Positions 43,891 to 52,605 of a stretch of DNA of 64,000 nt are shown piece by piece. The DNA is taken from positions 62,001 through 126,000 of the forward strand of contig NZ_JHVB01000002.1 in assembly GCF_000619925.1 (NCBI RefSeq), written 5' to 3'. The position numbers and the translations under genes were made by a program. How positions within the stretch are numbered: the stretch's first letter is position 1; every line of letters starts with the position of its first letter. The notes beneath the pieces were generated by a model. The model was not told the DNA's origin, made no database searches, and worked only from the letters and a program-made list of their open reading frames with translations. The stretch comes from Treponema sp. C6A8. GTDB lineage: Bacteria > Spirochaetota > Spirochaetia > Treponematales > Treponemataceae.

Positions 43891-44868
43891 TTAGAAAGAA
43901 TAGCGGACGAAGGCTTCTAAGTTCCAGGTGTAGCCGTCTGCAGCAGCGTTAGAGCCCCCCTGCAGCGAGTAAGTAGTTTCACTTTCGGTCTTTTTATAGT
44001 CACTTCCTACAAGACGGTTGATATATACAAATTTGAAAGCAGCCCCGGCTGAAAGTCCTTTCCAGATTTTTACATCAAATTCGGTTCCAAGATTAAAACT
44101 TTTGAAAAAGCCCTGCATTTTATCAAGGAACTTTGTGCTGCGTAAAATATGATTATCTATGGAATTTATCTGAGTAAAGATTGCAAGTCCGAAATCAGCA
44201 CTTACAGTATATCTTTCCAGAAAATTATATTTTGCCTTTACCCCCAGCAGGTAATTAAATATTTCGCGTTCGTAGGTAATTACGTCGCCATATTTATCCA
44301 TATTTCCTATTTTTGCTTTAGGAGAATTGTAGGGAACATCATAAGACAGACCTGTTGTAGTTTTATCTCCATACCAGTAGGTTCCGCCGTTTGCAGTAAA
44401 TTTAACTCTGCTGTAAGCAATGCCGGCGTATGGAATTATATGGAGAAAATCCCAGGTTTTAATATTTACACCAAGACGTAAGCCTAAATCACCCAGATAA
44501 TCCACTTTATTTGAACTTTCTGAATAATTAGTTTTCATTCCATAATTAGAAGAGTTCTGCCAGTCTGAGTCATACATCATGCCGCTTTCTTTGGGAAAGC
44601 CCCACATGCAGTCAGTTTCAATAAGAATCATTTCCCAGCCGACAGTGGCATTAAAACCCAGCATGCTGATATTTTTGATTTCCCAGTTCAGCTCACTCAG
44701 TTTGTTTCCATTATTATAAAGAACATATTCGTTGAGCTGACCGTTCTGCAAGCCATACTTAGGCGCTACAGAAAACTTAAAGATTTCAAAGGCAGATATT
44801 TTTCCCGCAAAGGTAAGAACCCAAAAGAGAAATAGCGATATCTTTTTCAAAAAATTATCTGCCTTCAT
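43891..44868 (-). CDS. Omptin-family outer-membrane protease-like protein
   Basis: 325 residues. The signal peptide ends at about residue 26 (AGKISA-FEIF). The rest is an omptin-like beta-barrel: GNKLSELNWEIKNISMLG, DSDWQNSSNYGMKTNYSES, GGTYWYGD and the C-terminal aromatic ending VRYSF. Omptin catalytic residues appear conserved: the Asp pair at 100/102 (YDSDW, as DQDW in OmpT) and Asp218-x-His220 (IDNH, as DEH in OmpT). Such enzymes cut proteins or peptides at the cell surface. The gene follows the RluA-type gene on the same strand. Activity in a spirochaete is inferred. Confidence 0.78.
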   Translation of the reverse strand: MKADNFLKKISLFLFWVLTFAGKISAFEIFKFSVAPKYGLQNGQLNEYVLYNNGNKLSELNWEIKNISMLGFNATVGWEMILIETDCMWGFPKESGMMYDSDWQNSSNYGMKTNYSESSNKVDYLGDLGLRLGVNIKTWDFLHIIPYAGIAYSRVKFTANGGTYWYGDKTTTGLSYDVPYNSPKAKIGNMDKYGDVITYEREIFNYLLGVKAKYNFLERYTVSADFGLAIFTQINSIDNHILRSTKFLDKMQGFFKSFNLGTEFDVKIWKGLSAGAAFKFVYINRLVGSDYKKTESETTYSLQGGSNAAADGYTWNLEAFVRYSF

Positions 44869-44887
44869 CTGTGTAAATCTGCGGCTA

Positions 44888-45634
44888 TTATTCTGCCGTG
44901 CTGTCTACCCTGTAAATCTTGGCAAACTGCTTTCTGACTGCTTCCATATCACGAGGATAAGGAGCTGTAAAAGTCACCTTTTCGCCTGTTTTTGGATGAG
45001 TAAATTCAATTTTATAGGCATGAAGGGCAAGACGCTTCAAAAGAGGTCTTTCCTCTTCTTCATCACCGCGCCAGTTTTTCTTAATTTCACTAAGACGAAG
45101 GGGCTTCTGGTTTCCGCTGTAAAGAGGATCGCAGACAATGCTGAGTCCGTTAGCCGCAAGATGCACGCGAATCTGATGAGTACGCCCCGTAAGAGGTTTT
45201 GCTTCTATCCAGCTGAACTGGCCGCAGGTCCCGATCAAATGAAAATCAGTTTCACTTGGCTTTCCGAATTTTTTATCTACGACTGTGCGGTGGCGGGCAT
45301 CTCCATCCGGCTTAAGGGCAAGCTTTACTTTTAAATCCTGCCAGAGAGGATGTCCGTAAACCAGGGCATGGTAAGTTTTGTGAACCTCGCGTTTTTCAAA
45401 CTGCATTGAAAGATTTTTATGAGCCTCTGGATTGCGGGCATAAATAATAAGGCCGGAGGTATCTTTATCAATTCTGTGAACGGCATAAAGTTTGCCGAAT
45501 TCTTTTTCTGCAAGTAAATCCAGGCGGGGAGCGTCCGGGTCGTAACGATCGGCAGCAATAAGAATGCCGGAGCGCTTGTTCAAAACTACTATGTCCTCAT
45601 CCGAATAAATGACAGTGTAATCGAAATTCTTCAT
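44888..45634 (-). CDS. RluA-family pseudouridine synthase
   Basis: 248 residues. The catalytic Asp is in HRIDKDTSGLIIYAR; GRTHQIRVHLAANG and CDPLYSGN are family marks. It converts uridines to pseudouridine in rRNA or tRNA; which site (RluA, RluC or RluD type) cannot be told. No S4 domain is present, so the protein is shorter than RluC/RluD. The promoter at 45641-45669 leaves 6 bases to the ATG and no Shine-Dalgarno site is present. Confidence 0.92.
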   Translation of the reverse strand: MKNFDYTVIYSDEDIVVLNKRSGILIAADRYDPDAPRLDLLAEKEFGKLYAVHRIDKDTSGLIIYARNPEAHKNLSMQFEKREVHKTYHALVYGHPLWQDLKVKLALKPDGDARHRTVVDKKFGKPSETDFHLIGTCGQFSWIEAKPLTGRTHQIRVHLAANGLSIVCDPLYSGNQKPLRLSEIKKNWRGDEEEERPLLKRLALHAYKIEFTHPKTGEKVTFTAPYPRDMEAVRKQFAKIYRVDSTAE

Positions 45635-45640
45635 ACGGTT

Positions 45641-45669
45641 ATTATAGCGGAATTATACCTATAATGTAA
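45641..45669 (-). promoter_or_regulatory. Promoter of the RluA-type gene (leaderless type)
   Basis: Minus strand: TTACAT, a 17-base spacer, perfect TATAAT, then 6 bases to ATG 45634. Confidence 0.6.
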
Positions 45670-45683
45670 TAGCAGGCATTGAC

Positions 45684-45825
45684 AAAAAAAATTGGCACGA
45701 GGGAGTGCAGCATGAGGCAAAAACATTCTGGTTGTGGCGGCCGCGTGAGCGGCCTGTCATATGGTTTCTTTACCACAATCAGAGTGTTTTTGCTCCACAC
45801 TCTGTTCCCTCGCGCCATTTTTTTT
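45684..45825. repeat. Long palindromic repeat family B, copy B2
   Basis: 142 bases, bounded by A8 and T8. Paired arms are ATTGGCACGAGGGA/TCCCTCGCGCCAT, GCAAAAACA/TGTTTTTGC and TCTGGTTGTGG/CCACAATCAGA. The centre GCGGCCGCGTGAGCGGCC is followed by TGTCATATGGTTTCTTT, nearly the same as in B1. It starts 30 bases after the glnA stop and could end its transcript; the A/T flanks make it terminator-like in both directions. Confidence 0.85.
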
Positions 45826-45854
45826 AGGAACAAATTACCTTGTACGAATTTCCA

Positions 45855-47954
45855 CTAAACTACGCTATACTGCACGTCGCCGTAGCTTGGCACAGGCCAC
45901 AAATCTTTTGGCGTAATAACTTCCAGCTGGTCTACAGACGAACGGAGCTCGTTCATGGCAGGAAGAATGTGCTGGCGACAGAAGAAGGCAAGCTTTGATG
46001 CACCTTCAATATTCTTTGCCTCAGCAACAGCCTTTTCAAGTGCTTCAACGTTATCAAAAATCTGGCCGGTCAAATCTGAAACACGGACAAGATTCTTTTC
46101 TTCATATTTTACGTTTACATTCGCGTTTGCAGCTTTTTTAGCATTAATTGCATCTGAAAGACGGCGGCCAAAGCGGCTGGCAGCAGGGAGATAAAGCTTG
46201 TTAGCCATTTCCAGCATAGTCTCTGCTTCAATCTTAACAATCTTAGAATAGTTTTCGTTGTGGATTTCAAAGCGGGACTTAAGCTCTGTCTCCGAGTAAA
46301 CGCCAAACTTCTTGAAAACCTTAACGTTCTTTTCATCAAGCAGGTGAACCAGGGCTTCCGGAGTAGAAGGAAGATTCAAAAGACCGCGTTTTTCAGCTTC
46401 TTTTACCCATTCTTCAGAATAACCGTCACCATTAAAGATAATACGCTTGTGCTCTTTAATAGTACGCAAAATCAGAGCATTCAGTTCTTTAGTAAAGTCC
46501 TTAGCCCCTTCAAGTTCATCAGCAAATTCGCTCAAAACTTCTGCAACGCAGGTGTTCAAAATTGTATTACAAAGGGCAATTGAATCATTAGCACCAAGAG
46601 AACGGAACTCAAACTTATTAACAGTAAAGGCAAATGGAGAAGTTCTGTTGCGGTCTGTAGCATCACGGCTGAATTCAGGAAGAACAGTAACACCAATCTG
46701 CATTTTCTGTTTACCCTTTCCGCCGTAAGGTTTTCCTTCTTCAATGGCATCAAGAATACCTGTAAGCTCTTCGCCAAGGAAAACCGAAATGATGGCAGGA
46801 GGCGCCTCGTTACCGCCAAGACGGTGGTCGTTTCCGGCAGATGCAACAGAAATACGCAGCAAATCCTGATATTTATCAACCGCCTTAATTACACCAACCA
46901 GGAACAAAAGGAATTGAGCGTTCTGAGCAGGAGTTGCACCAGGATCCAGAAGGTTCTTTCCGGTATCAGTAGAAATAGACCAGTTATTATGCTTGCCGGA
47001 ACCGTTTACACCGGCAAAAGGCTTTTCGTGCAAAAGACAAACCATACCGTGCTTGCGGGCAGTCTTACGCATAAACTCCATTGTGAGCTGGTTGTGGTCG
47101 CAGGCGATGTTAGTAGTCGTAAAGATAGGAGCAAGCTCGTGCTGAGCAGGCGCAACCTCATTGTGTTCAGTTTTAGCAAGGATTCCAAGCTTCCAGAGCT
47201 CCTTGTTCAAATCCTTCATAAAATCCTGAACGCGGGATTTAATATTACCAAAGTAGTGATCTTCAAGTTCCTGACCTTTAGGAGCCTTAGCACCAAAGAG
47301 AGTGCGGCCAGTAAAAATCAAGTCCTCACGTTTTTCCCAAACCGATTTATCAACAAGGAAGTATTCCTGCTCAGGGCCGACAGTAGTAATTACGCGGCTG
47401 ACATTTTCGTTACCCTCAAAAAGATGAAGAACGCGGAGAGCTTCCTTAGAAATTGCTTCCATCGAACGCAAAAGCGGAGTCTTTTTATCAAGAGCATCGC
47501 CAGTATAAGAACAGAAAACAGTTGGAATACACAAAGTTCCGTCTTTAATGAATACATAAGAAGTCGGGTCCCAGGCAGTATAACCACGGGCCTCAAAAGT
47601 TGCACGAATACCGCCGTTAGGGAAGGAAGAAGCATCCGATTCACCCTGAACAAGCTCCTTGCCCGAAAATTCCATGATTACGCGGCCGTCTTTAGTAGGC
47701 TCAATAAAAGAATCGTGCTTTTCTGCAGTAACACCGGTCAAAGGCTGGAACCAGTGAGTGTAGTGAGTTGCCCCCTTTTCAATCGCCCAGTCCTTCATGG
47801 CATTGGCGATAACAGCCGCAACAGTCGGGTCAAGCTTTTCGCCGCCCTGAATAGTTTTCATCAGCTGCTTAAAAGTTTCTTTCGGCAAACGTGCTCTCAT
47901 TGTTTCTTCATTGAATACGTTTTCGCCGAACATCTCAGTTACAGAACTTTCCAT
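45855..47954 (-). CDS. glnA: Glutamine synthetase type III
   Basis: 699 residues, the length of GSIII (GlnN) enzymes rather than the ~470 of type I. Family marks are [58 protein letters not shown] and [16 protein letters not shown]. It joins ammonia to glutamate, the main route of nitrogen assimilation. GGAGG precedes the start. The leader contains a terminator-like hairpin (48000-48055) that could allow attenuation. Repeat B2 follows the gene. Confidence 0.95.
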   Translation of the reverse strand: MESSVTEMFGENVFNEETMRARLPKETFKQLMKTIQGGEKLDPTVAAVIANAMKDWAIEKGATHYTHWFQPLTGVTAEKHDSFIEPTKDGRVIMEFSGKELVQGESDASSFPNGGIRATFEARGYTAWDPTSYVFIKDGTLCIPTVFCSYTGDALDKKTPLLRSMEAISKEALRVLHLFEGNENVSRVITTVGPEQEYFLVDKSVWEKREDLIFTGRTLFGAKAPKGQELEDHYFGNIKSRVQDFMKDLNKELWKLGILAKTEHNEVAPAQHELAPIFTTTNIACDHNQLTMEFMRKTARKHGMVCLLHEKPFAGVNGSGKHNNWSISTDTGKNLLDPGATPAQNAQFLLFLVGVIKAVDKYQDLLRISVASAGNDHRLGGNEAPPAIISVFLGEELTGILDAIEEGKPYGGKGKQKMQIGVTVLPEFSRDATDRNRTSPFAFTVNKFEFRSLGANDSIALCNTILNTCVAEVLSEFADELEGAKDFTKELNALILRTIKEHKRIIFNGDGYSEEWVKEAEKRGLLNLPSTPEALVHLLDEKNVKVFKKFGVYSETELKSRFEIHNENYSKIVKIEAETMLEMANKLYLPAASRFGRRLSDAINAKKAANANVNVKYEEKNLVRVSDLTGQIFDNVEALEKAVAEAKNIEGASKLAFFCRQHILPAMNELRSSVDQLEVITPKDLWPVPSYGDVQYSVV

Positions 47955-47999
47955 CTTTGTCCTCCGGAACTTTTTGTGCGTACAGGCATGAGCCTAAAA

Positions 48000-48055
48000 T
48001 AAAAAAACGTCGTAGAAAGTACCCTGATTAGAAATCTGAATACTGTCTACGACGT
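48000..48055 (-). terminator. Terminator-like hairpin in the glnA leader
   Basis: Minus strand: ACGTCGTAGA/TCTACGACGT, a perfect 10-bp stem with a 29-base loop followed by TTTTTTT, ending about 46 bases before the glnA start. Since the gene upstream is divergent, it lies in the glnA leader. Confidence 0.7.
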
Positions 48056-48124
48056 CTTTAACATGCTTATTTTTACTATTTTATATGCTTTTCGTCAATT
48101 ACCAGAAGTGGATTTTAACACGAC

Positions 48125-48154
48125 TTTAAACTGACTGAAGAAAAACTGTATAAT
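48125..48154 (+). promoter_or_regulatory. Promoter of the gene at 48161 (leaderless type)
   Basis: TTTAAA, an 18-base spacer, perfect TATAAT, then 6 bases to ATG 48161. No Shine-Dalgarno site. Confidence 0.6.
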
Positions 48155-48160
48155 GCCCTT

Positions 48161-48631
48161 ATGCTAAAAAACTACCTTTGGATATTTTTGATTTCGATGA
48201 TACCGCTGGTGGAACTGAGGGGCGCTATCCCGGTTTCACAGGCCCTGCAGCTTCCGGTAGTTCCTTCCTATATGATTTGCATTTTGGGAAATATGATTCC
48301 AGTTCCTTTTATCTATCTTTTTGCCAGACGATTTCTGGAATGGGGACAGGATAAAAAATTTATCGGCGGAATATGCATTTTCTTTTTGAAAAAAGGTAAC
48401 CGGGCCGGACAAAAGCTTCAGGAAAAAGCTGGAAGCGGGATTTTCATTGCCATTCTTCTTTTTGTAGGTATTCCTCTTCCGGGAACAGGGGCATGGAGCG
48501 GAACTCTTGCGGCAAGTCTTTTGGGAATTAAGTTTAAGACTACTGTAACAGCCGTAACTCTGGGAGTTCTTCTTGCAGGCTGCATTATGATGGCAGGCTC
48601 TTTCGGGCTTTTTTCTGCCATCATACATTAA
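48161..48631 (+). CDS. Small multidrug export family membrane protein
   Basis: 156 residues, about four membrane helices. The start LIPLVELRGAIP-type motif (SMIPLVELRGAIPVSQAL) and the GIPLPGTGAWSGTLAASLLGI segment are hallmarks of the COG2426 (small multi-drug export) family, whose transport role is poorly proven. It is followed after 36 bases by a second transporter gene with its own ribosome site. Confidence 0.85.
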   Translation: MLKNYLWIFLISMIPLVELRGAIPVSQALQLPVVPSYMICILGNMIPVPFIYLFARRFLEWGQDKKFIGGICIFFLKKGNRAGQKLQEKAGSGIFIAILLFVGIPLPGTGAWSGTLAASLLGIKFKTTVTAVTLGVLLAGCIMMAGSFGLFSAIIH

Positions 48632-48667
48632 TAATGAATATATTTGAAAATATATAAGAGGTTTTTT

Positions 48668-49606
48668 ATGTATCAGTTAGTTTTGAATCAGCTTATTGTG
48701 ATGGCACTTATTGCGCTGGCTGGATTTGTTTTTGCCAGAATCGTAAAAGTAAGTGATAAAGAACAGAAATTTTTGAGCAAACTGCTTTTGTATTTTGTAA
48801 ATGTCTGTCTTATCATTGATTCCTTCAATATGGAATACGACGCCCAGAAGTTCCGCCGCTTTCTTTTTGCAGGACTGATTGCCTTAATCATTCATCTTGC
48901 GATGATTTTTGTTTCCTTTCTTTTGACTCATTCAAAAAATGCAGAAAACCGTTCTTACAATCACATTGACCGTCTGGCAATGGTGCTTACAAACTGCGGC
49001 TTTATCGGCATTCCTTTGATTAAGGGAACTTTGGGAAATGCAGGAGTATTCTATTTAATGGGCTACCTCAGCGTTTTCAATATTCTTGCCTGGACCTGGG
49101 GTCTTTACCAGATGAGTGGAACCATTAATCTGAAGAAAATCATCCTGAATCCGGTAATTTTGAGCGCGATTTTCGGCATTTTCCTCTTTTTGATGCCTTT
49201 TACTCTTCCGGAGCCAGTTATCCGCCCGATAAAAATGATTGGCGACTGTAACACAGCTCTTGCCATGGTTATGGTGGGCATTCTTTTTGCAGATTTCCAT
49301 TTTTCTTCTAAATATACCCTTCGTCTTATTAAGGCAGTTCTTGGCCGCCTTCTTTTGTGCCCATTTATTGCCCTTTTGATTATTTTTGCAATCTGGAAGA
49401 TGAATTTGAACGTAAGCGATGCAAGAACAATCCTTTTTGTAATTTTGATTTGCGCTTCCTGCCCATCTGCGACTACCGTTCCTGGTCTTGCGGCCCTTTT
49501 TGACAAGGATGCGGCCTATGCAAGTTTGACAGTTTCTGTTTCAAGCCTGCTTTGTATTTTTACAGTTCCAGTATTTGTTGCACTGGCAGAGAATTTAATT
49601 AAATAG
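48668..49606 (+). CDS. AEC-family transporter (auxin efflux carrier type)
   Basis: 312 residues from ATG 48668, which has AAGAGG upstream; an ATG 24 bases earlier lacks one. About ten membrane helices in two five-helix halves are seen. Family marks are LTNCGFIGIPLIKGTLG and VILICASCPSATTVPGLAALFDKDAAYAS. Bacterial members carry small organic acids such as malate. It is likely in one unit with the gene at 48161. Repeat C follows its stop. Confidence 0.88.
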   Translation: MYQLVLNQLIVMALIALAGFVFARIVKVSDKEQKFLSKLLLYFVNVCLIIDSFNMEYDAQKFRRFLFAGLIALIIHLAMIFVSFLLTHSKNAENRSYNHIDRLAMVLTNCGFIGIPLIKGTLGNAGVFYLMGYLSVFNILAWTWGLYQMSGTINLKKIILNPVILSAIFGIFLFLMPFTLPEPVIRPIKMIGDCNTALAMVMVGILFADFHFSSKYTLRLIKAVLGRLLLCPFIALLIIFAIWKMNLNVSDARTILFVILICASCPSATTVPGLAALFDKDAAYASLTVSVSSLLCIFTVPVFVALAENLIK

Positions 49607-49633
49607 CTGGCTTGCGGTCGCGGAGCAATTACT

Positions 49634-49735
49634 GAAGTAAGTAAACCGGGGGCGTTGCGGGGAACTCCCCGCAGAGAGGGTAGCCCGCAACGAAGTGCGG
49701 GCGCAGGGAGAGACTTCTCCCTCCTTACTTACTTG
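49634..49735. repeat. Three-armed palindromic repeat (family C)
   Basis: The outer stem AAGTAAGTAA/TTACTTACTT closes three perfect inner hairpins: GCGGGG-aact-CCCCGC, GCCCGC-8-GCGGGC and GGGAGA-gact-TCTCCC. As RNA or extruded DNA this folds as a four-way junction. It lies between the AEC transporter gene and pfk. The GC content is far above the surroundings. Confidence 0.8.
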
Positions 49736-49795
49736 AAAAATTCTTCTATAAAAGTTAATCTAATCTAATTGTAAATAAAATATCAGAGGTACATT

Positions 49796-51202
49796 ATGGC
49801 TGAAGAAAAATATGATTTTTCAATTGAGAATTTGGGACCTTGTACTATACAGTCCCCTATAAAACTTTCATCGGTTTTTGGTGACGGAACTGCTAACTAT
49901 GTTAATGACCACTCATACGTTATCAATCAGATTAACGTTTATGACCCTACAAAACCAATCGTTTTAGATTCTTCAAATCTTATTGAAAAAGCCGGCCCTC
50001 GTGAAAAGATATATTTTGACCCGGCTCATGTACGTGCCGGAATTTGTACCTGCGGTGGTCTCTGCCCTGGTTTGAACGACGTAATCCGTGCTATTGTACG
50101 CTGTCTGAACACACGCTACGGCGTAAAAATCGTAAAGGGTTACCGTTTTGGTTATCACGGATTCTTTGCAGAGGAAGGTTATGCTCCTCTTGATCTGGAC
50201 CGCTATACAATCGATGAAATTCATAAGATTGGCGGTACTTACCTTGGTACAAGCCGTGGCGGCGGACAGCGCGTTTCTGAAATTGTTGACTGCCTTGAAC
50301 GCGACAACATCAATATGCTCTTTATTATTGGTGGTGACGGTACTCAGCGCGGTTCTTATGATATTGCCTGCGAAGTTGAAAAACGCGGTCTTAAATGCGC
50401 AGTAGTTGGTATTCCAAAAACTGTTGATAACGACCTTATGTTCATTGACCGTTCATTCGGTTTTGAAACTGCCGTTCAGCGCGCTAAAGAAGCTGTTTCT
50501 GCCGTTCACATGGAAGCTGCAAGCCAGATTAACGGTATCGGTCTTGTAAAAATCATGGGTCGTGAGGCTGGTTTCATTGCAACTGAAGCTGCTCTTGCAA
50601 GCCACGAAACAAACTTCTGTTTGATTCCTGAAGTTCCATTCGAAATGGAAGGTGACAAAGGCTTCCTTGCTTGCCTTGAACGCCGTCTTGCAAAACGCGG
50701 ACACGCTGTAATCGTAGTTTCTGAAGGTGCTGGTCAGGATTTGCTTGAAAGCACTGGCGCTACAGATGCTTCTGGAAACAAAAAGCTTTCTGATATTGGT
50801 GTATTCCTTAAATCTCAGATTGAAAAATACTTCAAGGAAAAGAATATCGAAATCAACTTGAAATATATCGACCCTTCTTATCAGGTTCGCGCTTCTGTTA
50901 CAACAGCTGCTGACTCAATTTACTGTGAGCGTCTTGGAAACAACGCCGTTCACGCTGCAATGGCTGGAAAGACAAAGTGTGTAATCGGTCTGGTTCACGA
51001 TAAGTTCGTTCACCTGCCAATCAAGGCTGTTACAGCTCACCGCAACGCTGTTGACCCTGAAGGTTCACTCTGGCGCGATGCTCTTGATGCTACTGGTCAG
51101 CCAATTTTGATGGTAAACGACGTTGAAAAGGCTAAGGAAAAGATGGCTGCTGCTCTTGCAGGCGCTAAATCTAAGCCAAGCGAGCAGAAAAAAGGAAAGT
51201 AA
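49796..51202 (+). CDS. 6-phosphofructokinase, likely ATP-dependent
   Basis: 468 residues of the long, plant/trypanosome-like PFK group. [37 protein letters not shown] and [10 protein letters not shown] are seen. The residue after GGD is Gly, as in ATP users; pyrophosphate users have Asp there. The Lys in PKTVDND is shared with pyrophosphate enzymes and with ATP enzymes of this group. It performs the committed step of glycolysis. AGAGG precedes the start. A series of hairpins follows the stop. Confidence 0.9.
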   Translation: MAEEKYDFSIENLGPCTIQSPIKLSSVFGDGTANYVNDHSYVINQINVYDPTKPIVLDSSNLIEKAGPREKIYFDPAHVRAGICTCGGLCPGLNDVIRAIVRCLNTRYGVKIVKGYRFGYHGFFAEEGYAPLDLDRYTIDEIHKIGGTYLGTSRGGGQRVSEIVDCLERDNINMLFIIGGDGTQRGSYDIACEVEKRGLKCAVVGIPKTVDNDLMFIDRSFGFETAVQRAKEAVSAVHMEAASQINGIGLVKIMGREAGFIATEAALASHETNFCLIPEVPFEMEGDKGFLACLERRLAKRGHAVIVVSEGAGQDLLESTGATDASGNKKLSDIGVFLKSQIEKYFKEKNIEINLKYIDPSYQVRASVTTAADSIYCERLGNNAVHAAMAGKTKCVIGLVHDKFVHLPIKAVTAHRNAVDPEGSLWRDALDATGQPILMVNDVEKAKEKMAAALAGAKSKPSEQKKGK

Positions 51203-51205
51203 TAC

Positions 51206-51281
51206 GTGCGGTTAAAAAGGAAAACACCAACTTCCGGATGAACCTAACCGCACTAACACATTTTTGCTTAGCAAAAATGTG
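51206..51281 (+). other. Structured 3' region of the phosphofructokinase mRNA
   Basis: Two perfect hairpins precede the terminator: GTGCGGTTA/TAACCGCAC with a 30-base loop (51206-51253) and CACATTTTTGC-tta-GCAAAAATGTG (51257-51281). They may protect the mRNA end or be part of a small RNA. Confidence 0.6.
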
Positions 51282-51297
51282 AAATTGGATTAATACT

Positions 51298-51330
51298 AAA
51301 AAAGGCGCCTTTTGAGGCGCCTTTTATTTT
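51298..51330. terminator. Bidirectional terminator between phosphofructokinase and argD
   Basis: AAAAGGCGCC-TTTTGA-GGCGCCTTTT with A and T runs on either side, 11 bases before the argD stop. It serves both convergent genes. Confidence 0.88.
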
Positions 51331-51340
51331 CTACTTATCG

Positions 51341-52513
51341 TTATTTACAAAACTCTTCAAGAACTTCCCTGTAAATTGCAAGACCTTCTGCAATTTCTTT
51401 GTCTGAAATGTTCAGAGGCGGAAGGAAGCGAACAACATCCGAGCCGGCTGTTGTTGTACAAAGGCCTTTTTCCAGACAGCGAACTTCAATGTCAAAAGGC
51501 TTAACGCTCGGGTCAATCTGAGTTCCAATCATAAGACCTTTTCCGCGAACATCTTTTACAATCGGAAGGTTCCAGCTTGAAATCTGACCGCGGATGTAGT
51601 CACCAGCGTGATTTACACGGTCAAGGAAGGCCTGGTCGCTTACAGTATCAAGTACAACAAGACCTGCAGCACATGCAAGAGGGTTTCCTGCAAAAGTTGA
51701 CTGATGATCGCCTGCAACAAAAACATCTGCTGCCTTACCGCGGAAGAGGCAGGCTCCCATTGGAACGCCGCCTGCAATTCCCTTGGCAAGAGTAACAACT
51801 TCAGGATTAAAACCAAGTGCGTCACTTGCAAGGAAGGTACCGGTACGGCCAACACCTGTCTGTACTTCATCAGCCATAACGATAGCGCCAGCCTCGCGGG
51901 CAGCCTTAGCCGCAGCCTGTGCCCACTCAGGAGAAATAAGGTTTACACCGCCTTCACCCTGAATACACTCGATAAAGAGAGCAGCAGTTGTATCATCAAA
52001 AGCGCCCTTAAGAGCGTCAAAATCGTTTGCCTTAATTGTTTTAAATCCTTCCGGATATGGAGCAAAGCTGTCCGGGTGGAATTTATCCTGACCAGTTGCA
52101 GTCAAAGTAGCAAGAGTGCGTCCGTGGAAAGAAGATTCAAGAGTTACGATTGTCTTGCGTTTTGCGCCGCCGTTGAGCTGACCGTATTTGCGGGCAAGCT
52201 TAATGGCAGCTTCGTTAGCCTCTGCGCCAGAGTTTCCAAAGTAGCCGCGCTCAAAACCTGTTACCATAAGAAGGTTTTCTGCAAAATCAAGTCCGATATC
52301 AGAAAAATAATAGTTTGAAATATGAATTTCCCGCTTTGCCTGCGAAGCCACAGCCTTTACAAGCGGTTTATAATTGTGTCCAAGACAGTTTACGCCAATA
52401 CCCGCAATAAAGTCGATGTACTTTTTGCCGTTTACATCCCACATGGTAGAGCCCTTGCCCTTAGCCATTACAATGTCAAAGCTTCCGTAGTTGTTTACAA
52501 TAAGTTTATTCAT
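51341..52513 (-). CDS. argD: Acetylornithine aminotransferase
   Basis: 390 residues, class III pyridoxal-phosphate transaminase. FIAGIGVNCLGHNY, NSGAEANEAAIKLARK, ADEVQTGVGRTGTF and the cofactor Lys in TLAKGIAGGVPMGA are seen. The length and the GxGxxxLGH start fit ArgD better than ornithine or GABA aminotransferases, though substrate range can overlap with succinyldiaminopimelate. It makes acetylornithine for arginine. No other arg gene is near. The start at 52513 has a weak AGGGA-type ribosome site. Confidence 0.88.
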   Translation of the reverse strand: MNKLIVNNYGSFDIVMAKGKGSTMWDVNGKKYIDFIAGIGVNCLGHNYKPLVKAVASQAKREIHISNYYFSDIGLDFAENLLMVTGFERGYFGNSGAEANEAAIKLARKYGQLNGGAKRKTIVTLESSFHGRTLATLTATGQDKFHPDSFAPYPEGFKTIKANDFDALKGAFDDTTAALFIECIQGEGGVNLISPEWAQAAAKAAREAGAIVMADEVQTGVGRTGTFLASDALGFNPEVVTLAKGIAGGVPMGACLFRGKAADVFVAGDHQSTFAGNPLACAAGLVVLDTVSDQAFLDRVNHAGDYIRGQISSWNLPIVKDVRGKGLMIGTQIDPSVKPFDIEVRCLEKGLCTTTAGSDVVRFLPPLNISDKEIAEGLAIYREVLEEFCK

Positions 52514-52605
52514 ATTTCATCCCTGTGTAAGCGAGCCGGTCAGAGCTCGCAGTGTATAAATATGCAAAAATTATGCCGTTTATGGAATAAAAATGCAACT
52601 AAAAT

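Noticed and set aside
45642..45833. 63-codon minus-strand frame between the RluA-type gene and glnA
   Set aside because: It is the palindromic repeat B2 read as protein; no ribosome site and no family features.
46824..48002. 392-codon plus-strand frame opposite glnA
   Set aside because: Glutamine synthetase occupies the minus strand with full conservation; the antisense frame is a by-product of codon use.
48000..48055. Known glutamine riboswitch in the glnA leader
   Set aside because: The leader shows only a long stem-loop and T-run; I do not see the conserved core of that riboswitch.
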